Made by a program: the position numbers and the translations under genes | Notes under the pieces: generated by a model | Seen by the model: only the letters and a program-made list of their open reading frames with translations | Told to the model about the DNA's origin: nothing | The model's database searches: none | Assembly: GCA_048268105.1 (NCBI GenBank) | Contig: JBLWWH010000008.1 | Coordinates: 59,700 to 123,699, forward strand | Source of the DNA: Profundicola sp048268105 | Lineage (GTDB): Bacteria > Bacteroidota > Bacteroidia > Flavobacteriales > Weeksellaceae | DNA length: 64,000 bases | Direction: 5' to 3' | Shown: positions 1-7,928 of the stretch, piece after piece | Layout of the letters: each line of letters begins with the position of its first letter | Position numbering within the stretch: position 1 is the stretch's first letter

Positions 1-1
1 G

Positions 2-457
2 TTGACGCATGATTTATTTGTGAATTTCGCTAAGAAATTAAGCGTTATCATTAGGTCAGTTACCATTTATAAACTTGAGGATGGAATTTTCTATTCAAAC
101 ATTGTTTGCGAAGATAAGGACGGAGAAGTCATCGAATTAGATTCAAGAACATCTGATGCGATAGCCTTGGCGGTTCGATTCAATGCAGCTATTTACGTGC
201 TAAAATCGGTGATGGACCGAGCAGGTGTACAATTAGAAATGTTGACAGAAGAGGAGGAAGAAACGGTTCAGAAAGCACTTAAGGAAATAGAAGAGGAACT
301 ATCTGAAACACCTCAGGGACCGGCAGAAGATTTATATTCAAAATTCTCAATCAAAGAACTTAAATCCATGATGAATAAAGCAGTCAAATCAGAAGATTAC
401 GAAAAAGCTGCTCAAATTCGTGATGAGATAGAAAAACGTCAACAAGATAATGACTAA
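2..457 (+). CDS. Bifunctional nuclease family protein (DUF151) with C-terminal UVR motif, 5' partial
   Basis: The DUF151 core is recognisable from the THDLF start, the paired strands around YKLEDGIFY and the SRTSDAIALAVRF block, which is typical of bacteroidete bifunctional nucleases with proposed DNase/RNase activity. The last ~35 residues (FSIKELKSMMNKA ... AAQIRDEIE) form a UvrB/UvrC-type UVR helical hairpin. Family members of this kind run to about 200 residues and begin upstream of the RPLTHDLF region, so the gene runs off the left edge and the TTG at position 2 is an internal Leu codon. Its end overlaps the nucleoside transporter start by 8 bp, so the two are probably translationally coupled. 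Biological role in Bacteroidetes is not established. Confidence 0.85.
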   Translation: MTHDLFVNFAKKLSVIIRSVTIYKLEDGIFYSNIVCEDKDGEVIELDSRTSDAIALAVRFNAAIYVLKSVMDRAGVQLEMLTEEEEETVQKALKEIEEELSETPQGPAEDLYSKFSIKELKSMMNKAVKSEDYEKAAQIRDEIEKRQQDND

Positions 458-1889
458 GCTTTTTACACTCTTTTTTTTATTATTAAATATTAGTGCCTTT
501 GCTCAAGTTGTTCCAGAAATGGAATCGAGTGGCATCACCATCACTTCTATATTGAGAGGTGTGTTGGGAATGGGCGTTTTAATAGGAATTGCCTTTGCCT
601 TAAGCAAAAATAGGTCTGCCATTAAATGGAGAACCATCGGAATGGCCATGTTGATTCAATTGACTCTTGGGATTGCCATCCTAAAAGGTGATGCTGTTGG
701 ATTTAACATAGGAGACACTAGAATAAGCTTAGGCTTTGTAGGGGATATGTTTGATGCCGTCGGAAAAGTTTTTATCAATATTCTAGGCTATACAAGAGCG
801 GGTAGTGAGTTTCTTTTGGGGGATTTAATGAATGTAAATACCTATGGATTTATATTCGCCTTCCAAGTTTTGCCTGTAATCTTATTCTTTAGTGCATTAA
901 CTTCGGTACTCTTCTATTTGGGTATCATTCAGGTGGTTGTGAAATGGGCTGCTTATGCGATGACCAAATTAATGGGGATTTCTGGTCCAGAGAGTTTATC
1001 GGTAGCAGGTAATATATTCTTAGGTCAGACAGAATCTCCACTTATGATTAAAGCCTATTTGTCTAGAATGTCCAATTCTGAGATTTTATTGGTAATGATA
1101 GGTGGTATGGCAACCGTTGCAGGTGGTGTTTTAGGCGCATACATTCAATTTTTGGGAGGTGATGACTTAGAACTACAACAGCAGTTTGCCCGTCATTTAT
1201 TGGCAGCTTCTGTTATGGCGGCTCCAGGAGCTATTTTAGTTTCAAAGCTATTATATCCGCAAATAGAAAAACCTACAGAAGATTTAGAAGTTAAGATGGA
1301 GAACGTTGGTTCTAACTTCTTAGATGCTTTGTCTAATGGTACTTCAGAAGGATTAAAGTTAGCCGTGAATGTAGCAGCTATGTTATTAGTGTTTATTGCA
1401 TTCATTGCTATGATGAACGGCATTTTGGGCTGGGTTGGAGGATTATCTTTTGGTGAATCATATATGAGTTTAAACGAACTAATTGCTAATAAAACCAATT
1501 ACCAAACCCTGTCTTTAGAGTTCATTTTAGGTTATTTATTAGCTCCCTTGATGTGGTTGATTGGAGTTCCAACAGATGATATTAGCTTGATGGGACAACT
1601 ACTTGGAGTGAAATTAGTAGCGAGTGAATTCATTGCCTATATTCAATTAGCGGACTTAAAAGATCCAAGTTCAGCATTACATTTATCACATTATAAATCT
1701 GTGATCATGGCAACCTATATGCTATGTGGATTCGCGAATTTTGCTTCCATCGGGATTCAAATTGGAGGAATTGGTTCCTTAGCACCCAACAAAAGAACCT
1801 TACTTTCTCAACTTGGTATGAAGGCTTTGATAGGTGGAACATTAGCTTCATTAATCTCAGCTACCATTGCTGGGGTTTTATTAGGTTAA
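450..1889 (+). CDS. nupC: Concentrative nucleoside transporter, NupC/CNT family
   Basis: Inner-membrane cation-coupled nucleoside importer. The 479-residue protein has about ten hydrophobic segments. It carries the CNT substrate-site residues: GQTES at 192-196, the SEF glutamate at 393, and GFANFAS at 427-433, which matches the F-x-N-x-x-S pocket known from the Vibrio CNT structure. The N-terminus (MTKLFTLFFLLLNISAFAQ) looks like a signal peptide or an extra membrane segment, and the protein is somewhat longer than the usual ~400 residues. ATG at 450 overlaps the upstream nuclease gene, which suggests nucleic-acid breakdown and nucleoside uptake are coupled (inference). Confidence 0.93.
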   Translation: MTKLFTLFFLLLNISAFAQVVPEMESSGITITSILRGVLGMGVLIGIAFALSKNRSAIKWRTIGMAMLIQLTLGIAILKGDAVGFNIGDTRISLGFVGDMFDAVGKVFINILGYTRAGSEFLLGDLMNVNTYGFIFAFQVLPVILFFSALTSVLFYLGIIQVVVKWAAYAMTKLMGISGPESLSVAGNIFLGQTESPLMIKAYLSRMSNSEILLVMIGGMATVAGGVLGAYIQFLGGDDLELQQQFARHLLAASVMAAPGAILVSKLLYPQIEKPTEDLEVKMENVGSNFLDALSNGTSEGLKLAVNVAAMLLVFIAFIAMMNGILGWVGGLSFGESYMSLNELIANKTNYQTLSLEFILGYLLAPLMWLIGVPTDDISLMGQLLGVKLVASEFIAYIQLADLKDPSSALHLSHYKSVIMATYMLCGFANFASIGIQIGGIGSLAPNKRTLLSQLGMKALIGGTLASLISATIAGVLLG

Positions 1890-1949
1890 ATTCCTTAAGG
1901 AAATATTAACAATTCAATTTTATTTTTATCTTGCAATAAATTAATAATT

Positions 1950-2294
1950 ATGGAAACGTTTAGTAAAGATAATTTTGCTGCTCCGCAGAACTATATGGTA
2001 TTAGCCATTATTTCAACTATTCTGGGATGTTGTTCATCGTTTGGATTAGGTTTTATAGTAGGACTAGTAGGGATTTATTTTGCATCGCAAGTAAATGCAA
2101 GGTACAATGTAGGAGATTATGAAGGTGCAGACAAAAACTCAAAATATGCTAGAAATTTGGCTTTTGTTGCTTTAGGCTTATTCGTGGTTTCTGCATTATA
2201 TACTGCCTATGTTTTCAGCTTTCAGCCAGAGGTTTGGATGGAGCAAATGGAAATGGTTCAGGAAATGCTTGAACAAGCACAAGAAAATCAATAA
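1950..2294 (+). CDS. CD225/dispanin-like (CCC-motif) small membrane protein
   Basis: A 114-residue protein with two membrane segments (about 16-46 and 67-90) joined by a short polar stretch containing SQVNARYNVGDYEGADKNSK. That pattern, hydrophobic helix, then ASxVNxxYxxGDYxGAxxxSxxA, then a second helix, is characteristic of bacterial CD225/dispanin-like proteins annotated in Bacteroidetes as CCC-motif membrane proteins; here the cysteine cluster is only CC (GCCSS). The C-terminus is Glu/Met/Gln rich. The next gene, six bases on, is a DUF2752 protein, a partner I associate with this family. Function unknown. Confidence 0.7.
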   Translation: METFSKDNFAAPQNYMVLAIISTILGCCSSFGLGFIVGLVGIYFASQVNARYNVGDYEGADKNSKYARNLAFVALGLFVVSALYTAYVFSFQPEVWMEQMEMVQEMLEQAQENQ

Positions 2295-2300
2295 TCAAAT

Positions 2301-2732
2301 TTGAATAATAATAAAACCATACGTAGAAAATGGTTAATAGTCGCGATAGGCTCTTTGCTTATAGCGACTATTTTAGTTTATTTTTATTTCTACTCTCCCA
2401 TTAAGAACGATGCTTTCTTTCCTATTTGTATGCTAAAAGCTACCACAGGATATGATTGTGTAGGATGTGGAGGCCAAAGAGCTGTACATGAGTTATTACA
2501 TTTTAGATTAATGTCTGCCTTAGATCATAATGCATTGTTTGTATTGAGCATTCCGTTATTGATATATTATATTGTCTATTCCTTGAGACGATTTATTTAT
2601 GGTATACCTACACCTAATAGTTTTTGGTATAGTAGCAAATTTGGGATGTTCTATATTATGGTTGTTTTGCTATTTTTAGTCTTAAGAAATATAAATATTT
2701 TCCCTTTTAAAGTTTTAAATTCAATTTGGTAG
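2301..2732 (+). CDS. DUF2752 family membrane protein
   Basis: The 143-residue protein has three membrane helices and the DUF2752 signature: an aromatic/basic N-terminal helix, then TGYDCVGCGGQRAVHELLHF around residues 49-68 with the paired cysteines and GGxRA. It appears to start at TTG 2301 (six bases after the preceding stop); no in-frame ATG precedes the first helix. It likely forms an operon with the CD225-like gene. The family has no assigned function; the Cys pair suggests metal binding or redox, but this is inference. A strong terminator follows it. Confidence 0.78.
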   Translation: MNNNKTIRRKWLIVAIGSLLIATILVYFYFYSPIKNDAFFPICMLKATTGYDCVGCGGQRAVHELLHFRLMSALDHNALFVLSIPLLIYYIVYSLRRFIYGIPTPNSFWYSSKFGMFYIMVVLLFLVLRNINIFPFKVLNSIW

Positions 2733-2756
2733 GAAAAACATATTAGGATCAAAAAT

Positions 2757-2785
2757 AAAAAGCACCCCCAAGCGGAGTGCTTTTT
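2757..2785. terminator. Bidirectional intrinsic terminator
   Basis: Perfect 9-bp stem (AAAAAGCAC/GTGCTTTTT) with an 11-nt loop lies between two converging genes. A/T runs flank both arms, so it can act for the DUF2752 operon on + and the beta-helix protein on -. Confidence 0.85.
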
Positions 2786-2811
2786 AATTTTAATATTTGA
2801 GAATTTTACGA

Positions 2812-4284
2812 TTATTTAATCCATAACTTCTCTAAGCTTGTTGCGTTTTTAAAATTAATTTTCAAGAAATAAGCTCCTGAAGATAACTTAAGTTTAATCT
2901 CATTCTTACCTGCTGTTAATTTTTGGTTTAAAACAAGTTGACCCAAACTATTGTAGAATTCAACGTAAGCATTTTCTTCTATTTCTAATATCACAAAATC
3001 TTTTGCTGGATTAGGATAAAGCTTGGCTTCTGCACTAGCTACCAAATCTGTTGTAGAAAGGTTACAAGTGAAATTTGAGTAATCAACTAAACCTAAGTTT
3101 GAAATATCGGATTGATCGGTAATCACTTCAGCTACTTCATCTTCAGAAGATTCTTGACCAGCAATCCAACAATTTCCTTGTGCCATTATATCATTGGGTG
3201 TATTGTTGTAAAACGCATAGACAACACCGTCAAAACCATTTTCGCTAAAAGTATTGCCACCAGGAGATAATTCAGAACCGTCACCCAGATTAGCATAAGA
3301 ATTTCCTTGCATAGTGATTCCCCACAAGTTGTTGGAGATATAATTATTTCTAATATAAATACTCTGAGAAATTGTCTCGCCACTTGCATTTAAGTTGATA
3401 CCACTACCACCTAAGTTTGGATTTCCTTGGGTATTGTTATCACTGATTGTATTCTCATCAATATCAGCTAGGCTAACAGGACCAACTAAAGTTAAACCAT
3501 ATCGATTATCGGTGATTTGATTGTTTTTAATCACAACATTATTCACACTTCCGAAGAAGTTAGAAATGGCAATTCCACCAACATTATCCATATTTCTATC
3601 TCCTACAATGATGTTATCTTCTATTAAGATAGAACCTTCTGAACCACTTGGTCCTAAGTTGATTTGTGGACGATTTTGATTCGATAAGCCATTAGCATCT
3701 AGGGTATTCCCGATAAATTGCACAGCTACACTTTGATTGGCTCCGGATGAAATGGCAGGTAATTGATTTTGATAGAAATAAGTGTTGCTAATTACAGGAA
3801 CACCTCTGGAAAATGAAATGGCTGCTCCAGTAGAAGCTCCAGCGGTTTGATATTTCACCAAACAATAATCCATATTAAAATCAGTAGATAAAACCTTAAA
3901 ACCACCGCCATACTCAAAATTGGTCTTAGAGAAATTACTGATAGATCCTTCCTCAAACCTAAATCCCTCATGTGGATTTTCTGGGTCATCTGCGGTGATT
4001 AAAATATTTTCACCTTCCGTGCTTGTAGTCCAATTTCCTTCTATCGTAATTAAAACGTTTGGACTGATTTTTAATGTGATGGACTCATCAATTAAAAAGG
4101 TATCGCTAGAAGAAATGTTTAAGTCCGAAATCAAAGAATATTCTCCGGTATCAGATAAAATGACGATGGCTGGTTCCACCAACAATAAATTGCTTAGAGT
4201 GAATGTTTCTCCTGTGTTGGGCGTAGTATATTGCGCTTGTGCAAACACAGAAAACAGCAATATAAATAGTAAATTTCTCTTCAT
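2812..4284 (-). CDS. Secreted right-handed beta-helix protein with type IX secretion sorting domain
   Basis: A signal peptide (MKRNLLFILLFSVFAQAQ) precedes about 380 residues of short, Asn/Ile-rich parallel beta-helix coils (for example NNVVIKNNQITDNRYG and SIYIRNNYISNNLWG), as in pectate-lyase-like folds. The last ~75 residues are a Por-secretion/T9SS type A sorting domain: LYPNPAKDF, an FYNSLGQLV strand, GAYFLKI, and a basic end LEKLWIK. The protein is therefore predicted to cross the outer membrane by T9SS and be surface-attached or released. Catalytic residues cannot be assigned, so carbohydrate binding or cleavage is only a possibility. Monocistronic, ending at the shared terminator. Confidence 0.85.
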   Translation of the reverse strand: MKRNLLFILLFSVFAQAQYTTPNTGETFTLSNLLLVEPAIVILSDTGEYSLISDLNISSSDTFLIDESITLKISPNVLITIEGNWTTSTEGENILITADDPENPHEGFRFEEGSISNFSKTNFEYGGGFKVLSTDFNMDYCLVKYQTAGASTGAAISFSRGVPVISNTYFYQNQLPAISSGANQSVAVQFIGNTLDANGLSNQNRPQINLGPSGSEGSILIEDNIIVGDRNMDNVGGIAISNFFGSVNNVVIKNNQITDNRYGLTLVGPVSLADIDENTISDNNTQGNPNLGGSGINLNASGETISQSIYIRNNYISNNLWGITMQGNSYANLGDGSELSPGGNTFSENGFDGVVYAFYNNTPNDIMAQGNCWIAGQESSEDEVAEVITDQSDISNLGLVDYSNFTCNLSTTDLVASAEAKLYPNPAKDFVILEIEENAYVEFYNSLGQLVLNQKLTAGKNEIKLKLSSGAYFLKINFKNATSLEKLWIK

Positions 4285-4406
4285 AATAAATTATTTAATA
4301 GCATAAAATTACTTATTTAATGTAAGACTAACCTAGGATTTGTTAAATGGATTTTAATTTCATTGAGGCACTAGAGAATATTTAAGATTTTCCTTAACAT
4401 TGCAGC

Positions 4407-5426
4407 ATGATAGAATTGAATAATATTTCGGTCCACATTGTGGGTAATAAAAATAGATTTGAGCATTTAGTTAAATCCAAAATGCCACTGGAATTAGATG
4501 AAAGTATGAAGGAATTAATGTTAAAATTTTTTCAAAATGCTTTTAAAGCGGATGAATACTATCATTTTTATCATGCTTCTGATCTAAGTATGAACGAAGT
4601 TTTTACTTATGTGACGAGAATCTTTGAAAATCCTGAAAGTTTACACGAAGAATCTATCAATTTAGCTCAGTTTTTATTTGATAAATCAGTGCACCCTAAG
4701 ATTAAAGCGGGTGAGTTTTTTACGGCCTACTTCCAAAACTGTAATTACAAAGGTGAAATTATTGATGCCATTGGTTTGTTCAAAACAGAGAATAAGGATT
4801 TGTTCTTGAAAATCAAGCATGATAATTATTTCTTTGATTTGGAAACGGATAAAGGTGTGAATTTAAATAAGTTAGATAAGGCTTGTTTTATCTATAATAC
4901 CAACAAAGAAGATGGATATGTTTTGTCAATTGCTGATAAAACCAATGGTACAGAAGCTCAGTTCTGGACAGATGAGTTTTTGCAAGTCAAGCAGGTGGAG
5001 GATGAGTTTTATAACACAGAAAAAACCATGTCTGTTTTCAAGAATTATGTGGAGGAGCGTATGCCTGAGGAGTTTGAGATGAGTAGAATAGACCAAGCTG
5101 ATTTCTTAAATAGAACGATGGAATTCTTTCAGGAACAAGAAGAGTTTGAAACCGAAGTTTTTTCTCAGCAAATTTTGCAACAACCAGAATTAATCGAGAG
5201 TTTCAATAATTATAAGTCAGAATATGAGTTGGATACGCAAGAAATGTTGGCGGATCACTTTGGCATTGCCGAAAAAGCTGTAAAAAAGCAAACAAGACAT
5301 TATAAAAGTATTATTAAACTGGATAAAAACTTCCATATTTATGTTCACGGTGACAGGAGCAAAATTGAACAAAGTGAAGATTCACAGGGTAAATTTTACA
5401 AAATTTATTTTGAGGAAGAGTCTTAA
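4407..5426 (+). CDS. Nucleoid-associated protein, NdpA/YejK (NA37) family
   Basis: The 339-residue soluble protein matches the 37-kDa nucleoid-associated family: it opens with a beta strand followed by an acidic helical region, has FLKIKHDNYFFDLETDKGVNL and ACFIYNTNKEDGYVLSIAD in the centre, and ends with a basic DKNFHIYVHGDRSKIEQ segment. E. coli YejK is a nucleoid protein of unclear function; the bacteroidete members are uncharacterised. TAACATTG, one base off the bacteroidete -7 consensus, lies at 4395-4402, so any transcript would be almost leaderless. A terminator follows. Monocistronic. Confidence 0.8.
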   Translation: MIELNNISVHIVGNKNRFEHLVKSKMPLELDESMKELMLKFFQNAFKADEYYHFYHASDLSMNEVFTYVTRIFENPESLHEESINLAQFLFDKSVHPKIKAGEFFTAYFQNCNYKGEIIDAIGLFKTENKDLFLKIKHDNYFFDLETDKGVNLNKLDKACFIYNTNKEDGYVLSIADKTNGTEAQFWTDEFLQVKQVEDEFYNTEKTMSVFKNYVEERMPEEFEMSRIDQADFLNRTMEFFQEQEEFETEVFSQQILQQPELIESFNNYKSEYELDTQEMLADHFGIAEKAVKKQTRHYKSIIKLDKNFHIYVHGDRSKIEQSEDSQGKFYKIYFEEES

Positions 5427-5447
5427 ATTTTAATAAAATATCGATAC

Positions 5448-5479
5448 AAAAAAGGGGTTAAGGTTTTAATCCCTTTTTT
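5448..5479 (+). terminator. Intrinsic terminator after the nucleoid-associated protein gene
   Basis: A 13-bp stem with one G-T wobble (5448-5460 with 5467-5479), a 6-nt loop and a T6 end. It separates this gene from the M1 peptidase. Confidence 0.85.
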
Positions 5480-5522
5480 CATGATTAAATTTATTAACTT
5501 TAATTTATATTAAAAATTTATT

Positions 5523-7232
5523 ATGAGATTTCTATTTCTTTCATTTTTCTTGGCTATCATGGCATGTTCGACCCAACAAGTGACTAAATCAGTCGATACC
5601 GCCGAACAATCTTTACGAATAGCTTCACAATATTCAAATGAAGAGTTAAGAGGTTCTAATACAGAGTATAGAAATTGGTGGAACGTTTTGCGTTATGATC
5701 TAGTTTTAAGGCCAGATTATGACAATAAGTATATTGAGGGAAGTCTCACTATGCAATTAGAAATAACTGGAAAAGAAGGAGATTGGATGCAAATTGATCT
5801 ACAACGACCTATGGAATTAACCAAAATTGTTCAGTTGGCCAACGCTGATTTGAAAGTAAAACCACAGGATGAGCTTGCTATTGATAATGATCATTGGTTT
5901 AGATTAGAGAACACTATTTTTATAAATTATCATTCGCTTTCTAAAAGTAAAACTGGCGTTAAAACTTTAAAATTCTACTTTGAAGGAAATCCTACAATTG
6001 CTAAAAATGCACCTTGGGATGGTGGTTGGATTTTTACGGAAGATGCAAAGGGGCGCCCATGGATGACTGCTGCTGTGCAAGGTTTGGGAGCAAGTTCATG
6101 GTTTCCATGTAAAGATTTTCAGGGAGATGAGCCAGATTTGGGTGCGACAATTACGATGATTGTGCCCGAGGATTTAGTTGCAATTTCTAATGGTCGTTTG
6201 TGGGAAACAAGTTTTGTTAAAGGAGAAGTTGGAACTAATGTATATACTTGGGAAGTTCGAAATCCAATCAATTCCTATAATATTATCCCTTATGTTGGTC
6301 ATTATGTTGAGATTAAAGATGCCTATATGGGTGAAAAAGGAACCTTGTCTCTAAACTATTGGGTGCTAGATTATAACGAAGAAAAGGCTAAAAAGCATTT
6401 CGAGCAAGTAAAGCCCATGATGGCGGCTTTTGAAGATTGGATGGGACCTTACCCGTTTTATGAAGATGGTTTTAAGTTGGTGGAAACGCCACATTTGGGT
6501 ATGGAACATCAGTCTGCAATTGCCTATGGAAATAAATTTATGAATGGTTATTTGGGAGATGATAGGTCTAGAAGTGGCCATGGGCATAAGTTTGATTTTA
6601 TAATTGTACATGAATCTGGACATGAGTGGTTTGGAAATAGTATCACCACCGAAGATATTGCTGATTTATGGGTGCACGAAGGCTTTACAACCTATACCGA
6701 GGCGATGTTTATTGAAAATAAAATTGGAAAGAAAGCAGCAGCAGAATATATACAAGGTTTGAGAGCTTTAATAAGTAACAATTCAAACATTATTGGAGAT
6801 TATGGTAGGCAGGCTGCAGGTAGTGTAGATATGTATTACAAAGGTGCGAATATCATTCATACGCTAAGACATTGGATGAATGATGATATAAAGTTCAAGG
6901 GAATGATGCGTTCTATGAATCAAGAATTTTATCATCAAATCGTAACTTCTGCCCAAATTGAGAAATATATTGCAGATTATACAGATTTGGATTTAAGCTT
7001 CTTTTTTGATCAATATTTAAGAACAGCAAGCATTCCGACTTTAGAAATTAAGTCAAAAGATGATAAACAATTTTATCGCTGGATTAATGTAGTTGATGGT
7101 TTCAATATGCCTTTAAGGTTAAATAATCCTACGGAATGGATTCAGCCAACAACAGAATGGCAAACTTATACTGGAAAATCTGAATTAATAATCGATAAGA
7201 ACTTCTATATTCATTTAAATTACAGTAGATGA
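5523..7232 (+). CDS. M1 family zinc metallopeptidase, lipoprotein
   Basis: Probable periplasmic or outer-membrane-anchored aminopeptidase. Lipobox IMAC puts the lipidated cysteine at residue 15. The M1 zinc site is complete: HESGH at 363-367 and the distal glutamate E386 after an 18-residue spacer. The exopeptidase motif is GMEHQ at 326-330 rather than the usual GAMEN, a variant of the substrate-amino-recognition loop. At 569 residues it is shorter than classical ~850-residue aminopeptidase N and lacks the large C-terminal helical domain, as do other compact bacteroidete M1 proteins. Its ATGA overlaps the start of the next gene, indicating coupling. Confidence 0.88.
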   Translation: MRFLFLSFFLAIMACSTQQVTKSVDTAEQSLRIASQYSNEELRGSNTEYRNWWNVLRYDLVLRPDYDNKYIEGSLTMQLEITGKEGDWMQIDLQRPMELTKIVQLANADLKVKPQDELAIDNDHWFRLENTIFINYHSLSKSKTGVKTLKFYFEGNPTIAKNAPWDGGWIFTEDAKGRPWMTAAVQGLGASSWFPCKDFQGDEPDLGATITMIVPEDLVAISNGRLWETSFVKGEVGTNVYTWEVRNPINSYNIIPYVGHYVEIKDAYMGEKGTLSLNYWVLDYNEEKAKKHFEQVKPMMAAFEDWMGPYPFYEDGFKLVETPHLGMEHQSAIAYGNKFMNGYLGDDRSRSGHGHKFDFIIVHESGHEWFGNSITTEDIADLWVHEGFTTYTEAMFIENKIGKKAAAEYIQGLRALISNNSNIIGDYGRQAAGSVDMYYKGANIIHTLRHWMNDDIKFKGMMRSMNQEFYHQIVTSAQIEKYIADYTDLDLSFFFDQYLRTASIPTLEIKSKDDKQFYRWINVVDGFNMPLRLNNPTEWIQPTTEWQTYTGKSELIIDKNFYIHLNYSR

Positions 7233-7927
7233 GTTTAAAGAAAAAGGCCGTATTTAATTGGAGTGGTGGTAAAGATTCAGCTTTGGCATTAAGTAAAGTT
7301 TTACAAGAAAATGATTATGAAATTATTAAACTTCTTACCACCATAAGTGCAGAAAACCTTAAATCTAGTATCCATCAAATTCCTGTTGAAATTTTAGAAA
7401 AACAAGCCCAAAGTATTGGAATTCCTTTGAAAATTGTTCAGATTTCTAAAAACTTAAAGAATTACGAACAACAGATGAAAGAGGTTATTCTCGATTTTAA
7501 ACAGCAAGACGTTAGGCATTTTATCTTTGGTGATGTTCACTTGTCGGAAGTTAAATCCTATAGAGAAATCCAACTCAATCCTTTCGGGATTCAAGTGATA
7601 GAACCTCTTTGGAATAAGACATCAGTAGAGGTTGTAGATGAGTTTTTAGCCTCGGGTTTAAAAGCTAAGATTATTGTCGCTCAAGTAGATAAATTAGACG
7701 AATCCTATGTTGGCAAGGATTTAAGTAAGGAAGTTGTGGATTCTTTTCCTGATAAAATCGATGTTTGTGGCGAAAATGGAGAATATCACACACTCGTTTA
7801 TGATGGGGATATTTTCCAAAAGGAAGTGGAGTTTTCAATCCCTAATGTTTCTAAAATATCTTATGATTTCACCCTAGATACCGGTGAAGAAATTACTTCT
7901 TATTATTGGCAGGCCGAACTAGAATAA
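7229..7927 (+). CDS. Dph6-like adenine nucleotide alpha-hydrolase (PP-loop ATPase)
   Basis: A 232-residue PP-loop ATPase with N-terminal NWSGGKDSALAL (SGGxDS pyrophosphatase motif), the HFIFGDVHL segment and the C-terminal DVCGENGEYHTLVYDG block, all diagnostic of the diphthine-ammonia ligase family. Eukaryotic and archaeal members make diphthamide on EF-2; bacteria lack diphthamide, so the substrate here is unknown and the usual name would be misleading. Most likely it adenylates and amidates some carboxylate (inference). The start overlaps the M1 peptidase by 4 bp. It converges on sbcC with only one base between the stop codons and no visible terminator. Confidence 0.82.
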   Translation: MSLKKKAVFNWSGGKDSALALSKVLQENDYEIIKLLTTISAENLKSSIHQIPVEILEKQAQSIGIPLKIVQISKNLKNYEQQMKEVILDFKQQDVRHFIFGDVHLSEVKSYREIQLNPFGIQVIEPLWNKTSVEVVDEFLASGLKAKIIVAQVDKLDESYVGKDLSKEVVDSFPDKIDVCGENGEYHTLVYDGDIFQKEVEFSIPNVSKISYDFTLDTGEEITSYYWQAELE

Positions 7928-7928
7928 A

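Noticed and set aside
2..4. TTG as the start codon of the first gene
   Set aside because: Homologous proteins continue upstream through RPL-type residues; the codon is internal and the gene is truncated by the window edge.
3920..4306. Plus-strand ORF antisense to the beta-helix protein
   Set aside because: No recognisable domain and it overlaps a well-supported secreted protein gene.
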